In this document: positions 6,915 to 15,424 of the stretch, in pieces
Layout: the number at the start of each line of letters is the position of its first letter
How positions within the stretch are numbered: the stretch's first letter is position 1
From: Fictibacillus enclensis
GTDB taxonomy: Bacteria; Bacillota; Bacilli; Bacillales; Fictibacillaceae
DNA length: 64,000 nt
Direction of reading: 5' to 3'
NCBI RefSeq assembly: GCF_001457035.1
Contig: NZ_KQ758617.1
Span: 1,798,001-1,862,000 of the forward strand
Made by a program: the position numbers and the translations under genes
Notes under the pieces: model-generated
What the model was told of the DNA's origin: nothing
Databases searched by the model: none
Seen by the model: the letters and a program-made list of their open reading frames with translations, nothing else

Positions 6915-8121
6915 CTTTCAGAACCTCCTCATATACCTGCTCGACTCTCGCTGCCACATTTGGCCAGCGATAATCGCGTTCTGCTAGAGAGGACGCCTGT
7001 TTGCCAAGCCTTTGTGCGATAATGTCATTGTTTAAAATAATTTCAAGGGTCAAAGCCAGATCCTGCGGGTCTTTTGGTGTAACAAGCAAGCCGGTTTCCC
7101 CTTCAACGACCACGTTTTGCAGTCCGCCGACACGCGATGCAATCACAGGGCAACCGCAGGCCTGGGCTTCTGCCGCCACCATACCGAACGATTCATAATA
7201 GGACGGCACAACCGCCACATTCGCAGCATTAAAGTAGGCTGCCAGTTCTTCCTGGCTTTTTGGCCCGACAAAACGGACATAACGCTCGATTCCTTTTACC
7301 CATGAGCGCTGTTTCTCCGCCACCGGAAGCTGGTCGTCGTCGATCTCTTCCTTTTGTCCTCCGGCCAGAACCAGTTTGGTGTCGGACGGCACATCGCCCC
7401 ATTGGATTAAATACCTGAAAGCTTGAAGCAAGGTTTCAACGCCTTTCGTTTCTTCGAGCCTTCCTGCATAAAATACCAAAGGTCCATGGACGCCAAGCTT
7501 TTGTTTGGTAGCTGATCGCTGGTTATATGGATAAAATGTAGGAGATACACCAATTGGAATAACATCTACAGGCGCAGGCTGTTTAGCCACTTCATGAATC
7601 AGGCTTTTTTCGCTGTTGGTGGTGGCGATCACACGGTTGGCGGAACGGAGAATGGTTCGTTCATACTGATATCTGCGCTCATCCCTTTCTCCTGTAGCCC
7701 GTTCTTTTGCAGCGCCAAGGGAATGTGATGTATGAACAAACGGTATGTTGTATTTTCTGCGGAGCTGGCGTCCGAGGATCCCGGAAAGCCAGTAATGAGT
7801 ATGAATAATGTCATATTGGTCAAGAGGTGCAACCTCTTCAATTTCTTTAAAAAATGCCGGCAAGATTTGAAACATCTCATTTTTTGATACAAACCCTTTA
7901 ATTCCGGCTTTGATGCGGATGACTTTTGCACGTTTTCCAAAGTTCTCTATCTGCGGGGCATCTTTATCAGCCCAATGGGTTATTACATCAACATCCCATC
8001 CCCTGTTTTCCATTGCCAGGGCCAGGTGGTATACATAATTATTTTGTCCTCCGGCTTGCTTTCCACCGAGTTTTGCAAGCGGATCCCCATGATCTGAAAT
8101 AAATAAAACTTTTTTATTCAT
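6877..8121 (-). CDS. Sucrose-phosphate synthase-like glycosyltransferase (GT4)
   Basis: 414 residues with the GT-B fold of family GT4. The N-terminal acceptor domain starts ISDHGDPLAKLGGKQAGGQ, and the glycine-rich loop followed by NNYVYHLA is the sucrose/mannosylfructose synthase signature. The C-terminal donor domain has FYAGRLEETKG and the EX7E motif ESFGMVAAE (about residues 318-326). Expected reaction: a sugar nucleotide plus fructose-6-phosphate gives a non-reducing disaccharide phosphate, which the next gene dephosphorylates. Such sugars are compatible solutes. The operon has a near-perfect sigma-B promoter about 40 bases upstream, fitting a role in osmotic or general stress. B. subtilis has no counterpart here. 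Confidence 0.85.
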   Translation of the reverse strand: MNKKVLFISDHGDPLAKLGGKQAGGQNNYVYHLALAMENRGWDVDVITHWADKDAPQIENFGKRAKVIRIKAGIKGFVSKNEMFQILPAFFKEIEEVAPLDQYDIIHTHYWLSGILGRQLRRKYNIPFVHTSHSLGAAKERATGERDERRYQYERTILRSANRVIATTNSEKSLIHEVAKQPAPVDVIPIGVSPTFYPYNQRSATKQKLGVHGPLVFYAGRLEETKGVETLLQAFRYLIQWGDVPSDTKLVLAGGQKEEIDDDQLPVAEKQRSWVKGIERYVRFVGPKSQEELAAYFNAANVAVVPSYYESFGMVAAEAQACGCPVIASRVGGLQNVVVEGETGLLVTPKDPQDLALTLEIILNNDIIAQRLGKQASSLAERDYRWPNVAARVEQVYEEVLKGETKKRYTSFSY

Positions 8122-8169
8122 TGTCGTTACCCCTCTTTCTATTGTTGCGGTCGATAGCCTGTACTAGAT

Positions 8170-8195
8170 ATACCCCAGTTTTGGCCCGAACAAAC
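8170..8195 (-). promoter_or_regulatory. Sigma-B promoter of the disaccharide synthesis operon
   Basis: On the minus strand GTTTGT (8190-8195), a 14-base spacer, then GGGTAT (8170-8175), a full match in the -10 and a common variant in the -35 of general-stress promoters. The start codon is about 40 bases downstream. Confidence 0.7.
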
Positions 8196-8330
8196 CACAT
8201 TCAGTACTTAAGCCCCAGTGAATTAAGACTTTTTACCTTTTATTGAGAAGTATGGAAATAAGGAACCCGAATAAATAATGAAAAATCATCATTTTTTTAC
8301 AAAACTTTGTTTACATAATAATATTATCAT

Positions 8331-9119
8331 TCACTTTTGTTTAAAGGCATTACCGCCCAGTTTTTCAACAAGCCTTGGAAACATTTGATACAGTTTACTT
8401 CCGGCATTCATCCAGCCGGGAAGATTGATTTCCCGGACCGGACGTCCCACGGCCGAGAGAATTTTCTTTGAGACATATTCCGGTGACAGCATCCACTTTT
8501 TAATATTGGCTTCATAGGATCCGGATTTATCCGCGATTGAAAAAAAGTTGGTTTCAATCGGCCCAGGATTTACCGTGGTCACATGAATCCCGCTTTCGGC
8601 AATCTCCATCCTCAATCCGTTTGAAAAACCAAGCACCGCATGCTTTGACGCCGCATAACCGCTGGATTTCGGGGTAGAAATTTTACCCGCCTGGGAAGCG
8701 ATGTTAATGATATGACCCGATCCGCGCGATATCATTTGCGGCAGCACCGCCTGCGTGCAGGCCATAAGCCCAATCACGTTCGTCTGCATCATGCCTGAGA
8801 GGTCTTTAAGGTCGGCATCGACAAAATAGTCAAAAATTCCGAAGCCGGCATTGTTAATCAGCACATCAATCTGTAAATCAGAAGTGATTTCGTGAAACAC
8901 TCTGCTGACGTCTTCGGTAATCCCGACATCCAGTTGATGGATGACCGGCTCACGATTTCCTTCCGCCTTTATTTTTTCCTTTATGTGTTCAAGCTTCTCT
9001 TTATTGCGGGCAATCAGTACAAGATATGCTCCCATGCGGGCCGCGTCCAAAGCCACCTGAGCCCCCAGACCGCCGGAAGCCCCTGTAATCACAATCACTT
9101 TGTCTTTTACCTGGTTCAT
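8331..9119 (-). CDS. yqjQ: Short-chain dehydrogenase/reductase, YqjQ type
   Basis: 262 residues, classical SDR. It has the cofactor motif TGASGGLG (residues 13-20), NNAG near 90, catalytic Ser before YAASK (Tyr-x-x-x-Lys around 156-160) and a PG motif after it. It reduces or oxidises an unknown carbonyl or alcohol with NAD(P). It follows the metallo-hydrolase gene by 11 bases and has AGGAGT before its ATG, so both belong to one operon, as with yqjP-yqjQ in B. subtilis. The physiological substrate is not known. Confidence 0.88.
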   Translation of the reverse strand: MNQVKDKVIVITGASGGLGAQVALDAARMGAYLVLIARNKEKLEHIKEKIKAEGNREPVIHQLDVGITEDVSRVFHEITSDLQIDVLINNAGFGIFDYFVDADLKDLSGMMQTNVIGLMACTQAVLPQMISRGSGHIINIASQAGKISTPKSSGYAASKHAVLGFSNGLRMEIAESGIHVTTVNPGPIETNFFSIADKSGSYEANIKKWMLSPEYVSKKILSAVGRPVREINLPGWMNAGSKLYQMFPRLVEKLGGNAFKQK

Positions 9120-9130
9120 CGTTTTTACTC

Positions 9131-10087
9131 CTATTCTGCTTTCCTATAATATAGAACATCCTGAATGTGCTCAATCCGCACTTTTCCCTCTGCCTCAAGC
9201 AGATCCAGATGCCCTACCGTTTCTGACAATGTGAGTCCGGGCTCTTTTTTATACACCCGAGGGAACAGCTGCCGGCTGAGTTCATAGGCAGTCATTTTTT
9301 CCGCAAGCATTGATCGAAGCACTTCTGCTCTGTTGTTCTGTTCCTCCAGCCTTTCCTGGATCAGCTCCCGGCAATTGGTAATGTCATCGCCATGTCCCGG
9401 CAGAATCCGCTTGACCGGAAGAACAGCAGCTTTTCGCAGCGATTGCCTGTATTGCAAGAGGGGTCTGGGCCGGCCGGTTTCTCCGGGCTCGGGAGGTTCT
9501 ATGAGCGCATTGGAGGAAACACGCTGGAGGAGAAAGTCCCCGCCGACCATCATTCCGCTTTCTTGGTGAAACAGGGAGAGATGGTCCGGAGAATGCCCGG
9601 GAGTTTTGATCATCATCCATCCCGGCAGGCCGGGAATCTCCTTCCCCTCTGATATCATTTTGTCCGGATGAACCACAGCAGAATACCCGAGATATCGCTG
9701 CAGCTTGTATTCCTCCAGCTGGGAAGCCTCTGCAGGCATCCCTGATTTACTATAAAATGACTCGTAAAATTGGTTTCTATGTAAAAAGTATGCCGGGTCC
9801 TGGCTGAGATACGGAATTTGCTCCTTGCTTGCCAGAACCGGCGGCGGGGATGTAAAGTACGCATATAATCCAACATGATCGGGATGATAATGAGTAAAAA
9901 TAATCTGCTCAATATCGTTTACAGTAACGCCCCAATCGCGAAGCTTTTCCTGAAAAACCGACCAGGCCTCCGGCGTTTTCGGGCCGCAATCGACAAGAGT
10001 CAGCTTCTCTCCCGGAATAAGATACACATTGACATTTCCTACTGGAAAAGGGGTGGGAAGCTCGATGGCCATCATTTTTTCTTTCAA
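9131..10087 (-). CDS. yqjP: Metallo-beta-lactamase fold hydrolase, YqjP type
   Basis: About 318 residues from a TTG start twelve bases after AAGGAGG; an ATG four codons later is possible. The zinc motif THYHPDH (HxHxDH) is intact and further ligands follow in TPGHSPDHLS, MVGGDFLL and LPGHGDD. The C-terminal part is a winged-helix-like region. The family is a broad glyoxalase II-like hydrolase group; the substrate is unknown. The open frame continues 77 codons upstream of the chosen start through the proC promoter region, which is not coding. It is divergent from the T-box/proC unit. Confidence 0.87.
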   Translation of the reverse strand: MKEKMMAIELPTPFPVGNVNVYLIPGEKLTLVDCGPKTPEAWSVFQEKLRDWGVTVNDIEQIIFTHYHPDHVGLYAYFTSPPPVLASKEQIPYLSQDPAYFLHRNQFYESFYSKSGMPAEASQLEEYKLQRYLGYSAVVHPDKMISEGKEIPGLPGWMMIKTPGHSPDHLSLFHQESGMMVGGDFLLQRVSSNALIEPPEPGETGRPRPLLQYRQSLRKAAVLPVKRILPGHGDDITNCRELIQERLEEQNNRAEVLRSMLAEKMTAYELSRQLFPRVYKKEPGLTLSETVGHLDLLEAEGKVRIEHIQDVLYYRKAE

Positions 10088-10185
10088 GGGTTCACCAGAC
10101 CTCCTTACGTTGCATAGTATAATCAGTATAGCAAAACTTCTACTCTTTAAATAAATGAAAATTCCAAAAAAAAGATGGAATAGCC

Positions 10186-10215
10186 TTGACATACTAGGGG
10201 TGTCCATTGCATAAT
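10186..10215 (+). promoter_or_regulatory. Sigma-A promoter of the proC T-box transcript
   Basis: TTGACA at 10186-10191, an 18-base spacer and CATAAT at 10210-10215, placed just before the T-box leader. Confidence 0.65.
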
Positions 10216-10224
10216 ATCTTTTAA

Positions 10225-10475
10225 TAACTAAACGTTGAAACGGCGCTGAAAGGGACCAGTACTTCATAGAGCGGCTAAAAGAGAGCGGAATCCACCGGCT
10301 GAAAGATTCTGCAAGCACGTGATGAACGAACCTATCCCCCGAGCCATCAGGGATTGAACCTGATCGTATGCCTTCGATACAGGCAACAAGCTGGGCTTTA
10401 TTATCAAGCCAATTAAGGTGGTACCGCGGATCGCACTCCTCCGTCCTTTTTCAAGGATGAAGGAGTGCGTTTTTA
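10225..10475 (+). ncRNA. T-box riboswitch leader, proline-specific, upstream of proC
   Basis: The T-box sequence AAGGTGGTACCGCGG lies at 10415-10429. It is followed by a long terminator hairpin (CGCACTCCT... paired with ...AGGAGTGCG, 10432-10469) and a T-run; the T-box bases can pair alternatively to form an antiterminator. The stem I region has the usual AGAGAG and GGCTGAAAGATTC elements. The likely specifier is CCT at 10331-10333 in GAACCTATC, a proline codon followed by A, which fits the downstream proline biosynthesis gene. Uncharged tRNA-Pro would stabilise antitermination and raise proC expression. This leader accounts for the gene-free stretch between 10088 and 10500. Confidence 0.92.
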
Positions 10476-10500
10476 GTTTACCTAAATTGGAGGGATAGCC

Positions 10501-11343
10501 GTGAATAAAAAAATTGCCTTTATTGGAGCAGGCGCGATGGCTGAAGCCATGATTTCGGGTATGATTGCCAAAAAACTGGCTGACCCAAAAAATATTATTG
10601 TCACAAACCGAATCAATGCCAAAAGGCTGCAAGAGCTTCAAGAAAACTATAAAATTACCGTTTCGAAATCTGCTGGTGATGCCGCACACCACGCTGATAT
10701 ACTCATTCTGGCAATGAAACCGAAAGATGCAGAACAGGCCCTGCGGTCATTAAATAAAGCCGTTCATGCGGATCATATCATCATCTCGGTTCTCGCAGGT
10801 ATTTCAACTGGCCTGATTTCGTCACTGCTTGATGCCCCGGTCCCTGTCATCCGGGCCATGCCAAACACTTCTGCAGCCATTGGGTATTCGGCAACAGGCA
10901 TCGCCGGCGGGAAATTTGCCGAAGTTAAACACATGCAGCTCGCCGAAGAATTATTCAGCTGTATCGGCACCACAACCTGCCTTCGGGAAGAGAGTCTGCA
11001 TGCCGTAACCGGTTTATCGGGCAGCGGCCCCGCGTATGTTTACTATCTGGTAGAAGCCATGCAGCAGGCTGCTTCTTCCATGGATATCCGTGAGGAGGAA
11101 GCGCGAGACCTCATCGCCCAGACACTTCTTGGGGCTGCACACATGGTGAAGATGAGCGGGGACCATCCCCAAAAGCTTCGCCAAAATGTGACCAGCCCGG
11201 GAGGCACAACCGAAGCCGGCATTCAGATGCTTGACCATTTCCAAGTGAAAAAAGCGATTGAGCAATGCGTCAAACGGGCGGCCGAACGATCAGAAGAACT
11301 TGGTAAAATGTACAGCCGGCCATCAACCCAAGAAATAGTTTGA
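10501..11343 (+). CDS. proC: Pyrroline-5-carboxylate reductase
   Basis: 280 residues, the family length. The NAD(P) motif GAGAMAEAM is at residues 8-16 and the signature GLSGSGPAYVYYLVEAM around 173-189, with the Ser/Thr-rich segment NVTSPGGTTEAG near 230. It catalyses the last step of proline synthesis, reducing pyrroline-5-carboxylate. The equivalent at this locus in B. subtilis is proI. The start is GTG, with GGAGGG six bases upstream. Expression is controlled by the proline T-box in front. The -35 box of the next small gene overlaps its stop codon. Confidence 0.96.
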   Translation: MNKKIAFIGAGAMAEAMISGMIAKKLADPKNIIVTNRINAKRLQELQENYKITVSKSAGDAAHHADILILAMKPKDAEQALRSLNKAVHADHIIISVLAGISTGLISSLLDAPVPVIRAMPNTSAAIGYSATGIAGGKFAEVKHMQLAEELFSCIGTTTCLREESLHAVTGLSGSGPAYVYYLVEAMQQAASSMDIREEEARDLIAQTLLGAAHMVKMSGDHPQKLRQNVTSPGGTTEAGIQMLDHFQVKKAIEQCVKRAAERSEELGKMYSRPSTQEIV

Positions 11344-11368
11344 CAATTCTGTTATTTAGTTTTATAAT
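11340..11368 (+). promoter_or_regulatory. Perfect consensus sigma-A promoter for a 52-residue ORF
   Basis: TTGACA (11340-11345), 17 bases, TATAAT (11363-11368). It matches the consensus at all 12 positions with ideal spacing, and the -35 overlaps the proC stop codon. Confidence 0.8.
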
Positions 11369-11401
11369 AAAAGACCAAACGTCAGCAACGGGAGGTATAA
11401 T

Positions 11402-11560
11402 ATGCTTGATCAAGAAGAAGTCAAGCGGTACAATCTGTTGTTTAAAGAATTTCAGCAGTTCCTCACCCGGCCATTGACAAAAAAGGAAAAAGATTTTATA
11501 AAATGGATTGTAAAAAATGATATGAGCATCGAACACCGTTCTTCGGCGAATGCAACATAA
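11402..11560 (+). CDS. Small unknown protein, 52 residues
   Basis: Begins MLDQEEVKRYNLLFKEFQQF and ends EHRSSANAT. It is charged and probably all helical, with no signal peptide or membrane segment. GGGAGG lies seven bases before the ATG, a perfect sigma-A promoter lies 34 bases upstream, and a hairpin terminator follows four bases after the stop, so it is a complete single-gene transcription unit. I do not recognise the family. The amount of regulatory investment argues that it is real and strongly expressed. Confidence 0.75.
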   Translation: MLDQEEVKRYNLLFKEFQQFLTRPLTKKEKDFIKWIVKNDMSIEHRSSANAT

Positions 11561-11562
11561 CA

Positions 11563-11588
11563 AGCCTCCCGCCAGGAGGCTTTTTTTC
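11563..11588 (+). terminator. Terminator after the 52-residue ORF
   Basis: Stem AGCCTCC / GGAGGCT with loop CGCCA, followed by TTTTTTT. Confidence 0.88.
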
Positions 11589-11658
11589 TTGTAAGGCAGG
11601 CGGTTTATTCCCCGAGCGTTCTGGTAATGGTATAGGACAGAAAGGAGTTTTTCCAGAT

Positions 11659-12417
11659 ATGACAAAAATCTATGGACACCGGGGCGCAAGCAAAGTATGC
11701 CCGGAAAACACCATGGCGGCCTACATAAAGGCGTTGGAATTGGGGGCAGAAGGCCTGGAAATTGATGTTCATTTGACGAAAGACGGCATCCCGGTTGTCA
11801 TCCATGACGAAACAGTAAAACGGACAACCAACGGAAAAGGGTATGTAAAAAACATCAGCCTTTCAGAAATTAAACTGCTGGATGCGGGCAGTTGGTTTTC
11901 TCCAGAATTTCAAAACGAACGAATTCCGACACTTGAGGAGTTTCTTCAGTGGATCCGCACGACTCCTCTTTTGCTTAATATCGAATTGAAGAACAACAAG
12001 GTGTATTACAAGGATTTGGAACAAAAGGTATACAACCTTGTGAATGCATATGGCATGAAAGAAAGGACCATTTATTCCTCTTTTAATCATTACAGCCTGG
12101 TTCTGTTAAGAAACATGGATCCTTCCATCGATATCGCTCCTCTTTATACGTCGAACCTGTATGAGCCTTGGAATTATGCAAAACGGCTTGGTGCCTGGAG
12201 CGTGCACCCTCCCTTTAAAAGCCTTCATCCCCCTATCCTCGAAGGGCTCCGCCAGCATAACGTCTCGGTCAGGCCATACACGGTCAACCAGGAAAAATGG
12301 CTCTATTATTTCTTTCAATACGAAGTGGATGCGGTGATTACCGACCAGCCCGATTTGGCGCGTGCCGTCCGAAATGGAGAAGTCACCGTGAAAAAAAGCT
12401 TTATGAAAAAAAAATGA
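11659..12417 (+). CDS. Glycerophosphodiester phosphodiesterase (GDPD)
   Basis: 252 residues, a TIM-barrel GDPD domain over nearly the whole length. Catalytic and metal motifs: GHRGASKVCPENT (residues 6-18) and EIDVHLTKDGIPVVIHD (about 36-52), with IELK near 110. It has no signal peptide, so it is probably cytoplasmic. It hydrolyses glycerophosphodiesters to glycerol-3-phosphate and an alcohol. It resembles B. subtilis YqiK. AGAAAGGAG precedes the ATG. It stands alone and converges with rnz across a shared hairpin. Confidence 0.93.
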   Translation: MTKIYGHRGASKVCPENTMAAYIKALELGAEGLEIDVHLTKDGIPVVIHDETVKRTTNGKGYVKNISLSEIKLLDAGSWFSPEFQNERIPTLEEFLQWIRTTPLLLNIELKNNKVYYKDLEQKVYNLVNAYGMKERTIYSSFNHYSLVLLRNMDPSIDIAPLYTSNLYEPWNYAKRLGAWSVHPPFKSLHPPILEGLRQHNVSVRPYTVNQEKWLYYFFQYEVDAVITDQPDLARAVRNGEVTVKKSFMKKK

Positions 12418-12423
12418 CCGCAA

Positions 12424-12451
12424 AGAAGTGATCCAAATGTGGGTCACTTCT
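12424..12451. terminator. Hairpin between the GDPD gene and rnz
   Basis: AGAAGTGATCC / GGGTCACTTCT with a 6-base loop (one G-T pair). The T-run is weak, but its position between converging stops supports a terminator. Confidence 0.65.
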
Positions 12452-12457
12452 CTTCGC

Positions 12458-13408
12458 TCATTTTTCCATATCAGCTGCTATGGGCTTTTCCAGCGGAAAT
12501 ACGGAAAAGTCATTTGCCATTGATGTATTGGGAAATACCTCCCGCGCTTCCTCCAACAGCAGATGTTTTTGTTCTTTATGATACCTGGAACTGATATGAT
12601 TGATGATCAATGAGGAAGCATTCGCCTTCCTGGCGGTCAAGGCTGCGATTTTTGCAGAAGAATGGCCAAATTCGGCAGCCTGTTCAGCCAATTCATGAAG
12701 AAACGTCGCTTCATGCACAAGCACCGTAGCGTCTTTCCCAAGCTTTATGGCGTTGTCGCAAGCTTTGGTATCACCCAGGATCGTAATAATTCTTCCCGGA
12801 ACGGGAGCGGAAAGAAAATCCTTGCTTTTAAGAACGGTTCCGTCTGGCAGTGTCAAATCTTTGCCTTTTTTCAGCTCCTGATACAAGGGGCCGGGAGACA
12901 CTCCGCTTTTTTGCAGCAGCTCCGCTTTCAGTTTGCCGGGCTGTGTGGATTCTTCCACGCGGTACCCAAAACAGGGAATCACGTGATCGAGCAGACTGCT
13001 GTAAACGAAACGGCCATTTTCCTCACAAACCAGTCCTTCCGAGATTTCAACCACTTCAAAGGGATAGGTGAGGTAGGTTGAGCTTACCTTCAGGCAGATT
13101 TCCAAGTACTCTTTGATTCCCGGAGGGCCATATACCGTAAGCGGGCTATCTTCACCGCTTTGAAATGACCTGCTGCCAAGCAGCCCGGGAAGCCCAAAAA
13201 TGTGGTCCCCATGAAGATGAGTAATGAAAATCTTAGTGATTTTACGCGGCTTAATGGCCGAAGTATGCAAAATTTGATGCTGCGTAGCTTCCCCGCAGTC
13301 AAAAAGCCAAACCTCTCCACCTCGTTGAAGAAATTTCAGCGCAACGGATGAAACATTCCTCTCTTTCGATGGCATTCCGGCTCCTGTGCCCAAAAAATGA
13401 AGTTCCAT
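12458..13408 (-). CDS. rnz: Ribonuclease Z
   Basis: 316 residues. It has the zinc motif THLHGDH (residues about 63-69) of the metallo-beta-lactamase fold, LGTGAG at the start, LGDT near 214, and the HEAT/FGHSSA region that is typical of tRNA 3'-endonucleases. It removes 3' trailers from tRNA precursors that lack encoded CCA. It begins three bases after the PAP2 phosphatase stop, so it probably ends the dinB-PAP2-rnz transcription unit. Confidence 0.95.
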   Translation of the reverse strand: MELHFLGTGAGMPSKERNVSSVALKFLQRGGEVWLFDCGEATQHQILHTSAIKPRKITKIFITHLHGDHIFGLPGLLGSRSFQSGEDSPLTVYGPPGIKEYLEICLKVSSTYLTYPFEVVEISEGLVCEENGRFVYSSLLDHVIPCFGYRVEESTQPGKLKAELLQKSGVSPGPLYQELKKGKDLTLPDGTVLKSKDFLSAPVPGRIITILGDTKACDNAIKLGKDATVLVHEATFLHELAEQAAEFGHSSAKIAALTARKANASSLIINHISSRYHKEQKHLLLEEAREVFPNTSMANDFSVFPLEKPIAADMEK

Positions 13409-13411
13409 ATC

Positions 13412-14131
13412 TCAACTCTTCCTTTCATGCCATAAAATAAAAACCGCCAGCAGCTGGTAGAGAATGATAAAAAGTAAAAGCAAACTTCCGCCGGCCAAAA
13501 AACCAGCCACCACATCGCTCGGATAATGCACGCCAAGATAGATCCGGCTCATACCCACAAGTAAAATATACAAAGAACCCAAGGCAGCCACCAGGCGCCT
13601 TGCCCACGTCCGCTTTATGTGGACCGCCAAAAAATAAAAAAGCAATCCGAAAAATCCGGCTGAAATCATGGCGTGTCCACTTGGAAAGCTGTACCCGCCA
13701 ATCTCCACGAGCTGATGAAAGGATGGCCGTTCTCTTTCATACACATCTTTCAGAAAAAAATTCCCATAGCGGGTTGTAAATAGACAAATCGTTAAAACGA
13801 GGGGTTCCAGCCACTGCCGGCGCCAGATAATAAAAAAAACAGAGAAGACCAGCAACGAAAGCCATTCATTCGTTTTTGCGGCGCTGTTGGTAATCCAGAT
13901 AAAAAGCCGGGTCAACTCCCCGGGCTGATAAGCGGTCAAAGCAGAAATAATCATGTGGTCCATTTTTTCCACTTCCGAACCGCTATACCCCAGGGCAAGC
14001 AGAACAAAAAAAGCCGCTAATCCTACCATTCCAATCAAGAGCCAGAGCTTGACGACTTTTCCCAAAATATGATCACCACCCGGGATTAAAAAGCTTCTAT
14101 CTATAAAGGTTATGATGGACCTGCCTTCCAT
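13412..14131 (-). CDS. PAP2-family membrane phosphatase
   Basis: Up to 239 residues with about six membrane segments. All three PAP2 motifs are present: KDVYERERP (C1), YSFPSGHA (C2) and SRIYLGVHYPSDV (C3, with catalytic His). It removes phosphate from a lipid phosphate such as undecaprenyl pyrophosphate or phosphatidylglycerol phosphate. The ATG at 14131 would overlap the end of dinB by 22 bases and has no clear ribosome site. A TTG 24 codons further in, preceded by GGGTGGTGA, is an alternative. Confidence 0.88.
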   Translation of the reverse strand: MEGRSIITFIDRSFLIPGGDHILGKVVKLWLLIGMVGLAAFFVLLALGYSGSEVEKMDHMIISALTAYQPGELTRLFIWITNSAAKTNEWLSLLVFSVFFIIWRRQWLEPLVLTICLFTTRYGNFFLKDVYERERPSFHQLVEIGGYSFPSGHAMISAGFFGLLFYFLAVHIKRTWARRLVAALGSLYILLVGMSRIYLGVHYPSDVVAGFLAGGSLLLLFIILYQLLAVFILWHERKS

Positions 14132-15300
14132 TTGCCTCTGATGATGGATTGCTGCCCAAACTTTTTTTGAAGGTCACTGACCAACCGGTTAACATCTTCT
14201 TGCTTTTTTTCCTGTTCGAACGTAAAAAGATCCATTTGTTTATAGGCATTTTCCCGGGGGATAACATCTGCTGCTGTAATGCCAAGAAGCCGAATGGGAT
14301 CTCCATTCCAATGCTTTTTAAATAAATTCCATGCCATTTTAAGGATGATGTTCTTATCATGAAATGGGTTTTCAAGGGATTTACTCCGCGTCACCGTCTT
14401 TCTGTCTGAATACCTTATGACAATCTGCAGATTTTGCCCCACCACTTTCTTTTGCTTCATCCTCCGTTCAACCGACTCTGCAAGGCTTTCAAAGACCCTT
14501 TTAATTTCCGGTTCATGATCCAGGTCTTCTGCGAGTGTGGTGGAATTTCCAACGGACTGAAACTCAGAAGCACGCTCGGGATTAACGGGCCGGTCATCAA
14601 TGCCGTTGGCACGCTCCCACATCTTTATCCCATTGATTCCAAAACGGTGCTTCAGGCTGTACGCATCTTCTTTTGCGAGGTCACCGATGGTATGAATGTT
14701 GAATGTTTTCAACTTCTCTTCCGTTGCTTGGCCAATGCCATGCATCTCCCCTACGCCTAGCGGCCAAAGGATGGTACTCATTTCCCTTTTTCTTAAAACC
14801 GTAATACCCATGGGTTTTTTCATGTCAGATGCCATTTTGGCAAGAAACTTATTGGGTGCGATTCCTATGCTGCAGGGCAATCCAAGCTCATGATAGATCC
14901 TGTTTTGTATTTCACCTGCGAGTTCAACAGGGTTCATGGATGAAGCTGTGACATCCAAATAGCCTTCATCAATGGATACAGGTTCCACGAGATTAGTGTA
15001 CTCCTTCAGAAGTTGAAACATCCGGTTCGACATCATTCTGTATTTTGGAAAATCAGGCCTGCGTACAATCAGGGAAGGACACAGTCTTTTTGCCTGCCAG
15101 AGGGTCATGGTGGTTTTAACACCAAACTTCCTCGCTTCATAGCTGCATGTGACAATGATGCCCCTGCGTTCTTCGGGATTTCCTGCAATCGCAAGCGGCT
15201 TGCCTTTTAATGCGGGATCCATCATGCTTTCCACAGAAGCATAAAAGCTATTCATGTCCACATGCAGAATGAATCTGCGTTTATGAGTTGAACGATCCAT
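14110..15300 (-). CDS. dinB: DNA polymerase IV (Y family)
   Basis: 396 residues. Catalytic motifs HVDMNSFYASVES (residues about 14-26) and VSIDEGYLD (about 111-119), helix-hairpin-helix MHGIGQATEEKL and a little-finger domain rich in Arg/Lys. It carries out error-prone translesion synthesis. The counterpart in B. subtilis is yqjH. The ATG at 15300 is chosen because AAGGAGAGGG lies six bases upstream; frames open up to 15333 without one. No LexA box was seen upstream, unlike uvrX. Confidence 0.94.
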   Translation of the reverse strand: MDRSTHKRRFILHVDMNSFYASVESMMDPALKGKPLAIAGNPEERRGIIVTCSYEARKFGVKTTMTLWQAKRLCPSLIVRRPDFPKYRMMSNRMFQLLKEYTNLVEPVSIDEGYLDVTASSMNPVELAGEIQNRIYHELGLPCSIGIAPNKFLAKMASDMKKPMGITVLRKREMSTILWPLGVGEMHGIGQATEEKLKTFNIHTIGDLAKEDAYSLKHRFGINGIKMWERANGIDDRPVNPERASEFQSVGNSTTLAEDLDHEPEIKRVFESLAESVERRMKQKKVVGQNLQIVIRYSDRKTVTRSKSLENPFHDKNIILKMAWNLFKKHWNGDPIRLLGITAADVIPRENAYKQMDLFTFEQEKKQEDVNRLVSDLQKKFGQQSIIRGKWKAGPS

Positions 15301-15395
15301 GTGCTTCCCTCTCCTTTTCATGGATTCCATCATTATTATATGAAAAGAGAAACGAGAATAAAAGGCAAAAGCCGTTGAGACTCGGACACCGTCAA

Positions 15396-15424
15396 AAAAG
15401 ACAAGGCGTATTTACCTTGTCTTC
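15396..15424 (-). terminator. Terminator of the MarR-family gene
   Basis: AAGACAAGG / CCTTGTCTT stem followed by T's on the minus strand. The stem includes the last three codons of the gene. Confidence 0.85.

Noticed and set aside
8200-8330. Terminator after yqjQ
   Set aside because: AT-rich stretch with weak, interrupted pairings; no clear stem and T-run could be drawn.
10088-10318. Upstream 77 codons of the yqjP open frame
   Set aside because: They run through the proC promoter and leader on the other strand; the ribosome site supports the start at 10087.
12662-13081. 139-codon plus-strand frame within rnz
   Set aside because: Antisense shadow of a well-supported gene, without a ribosome site or family resemblance.
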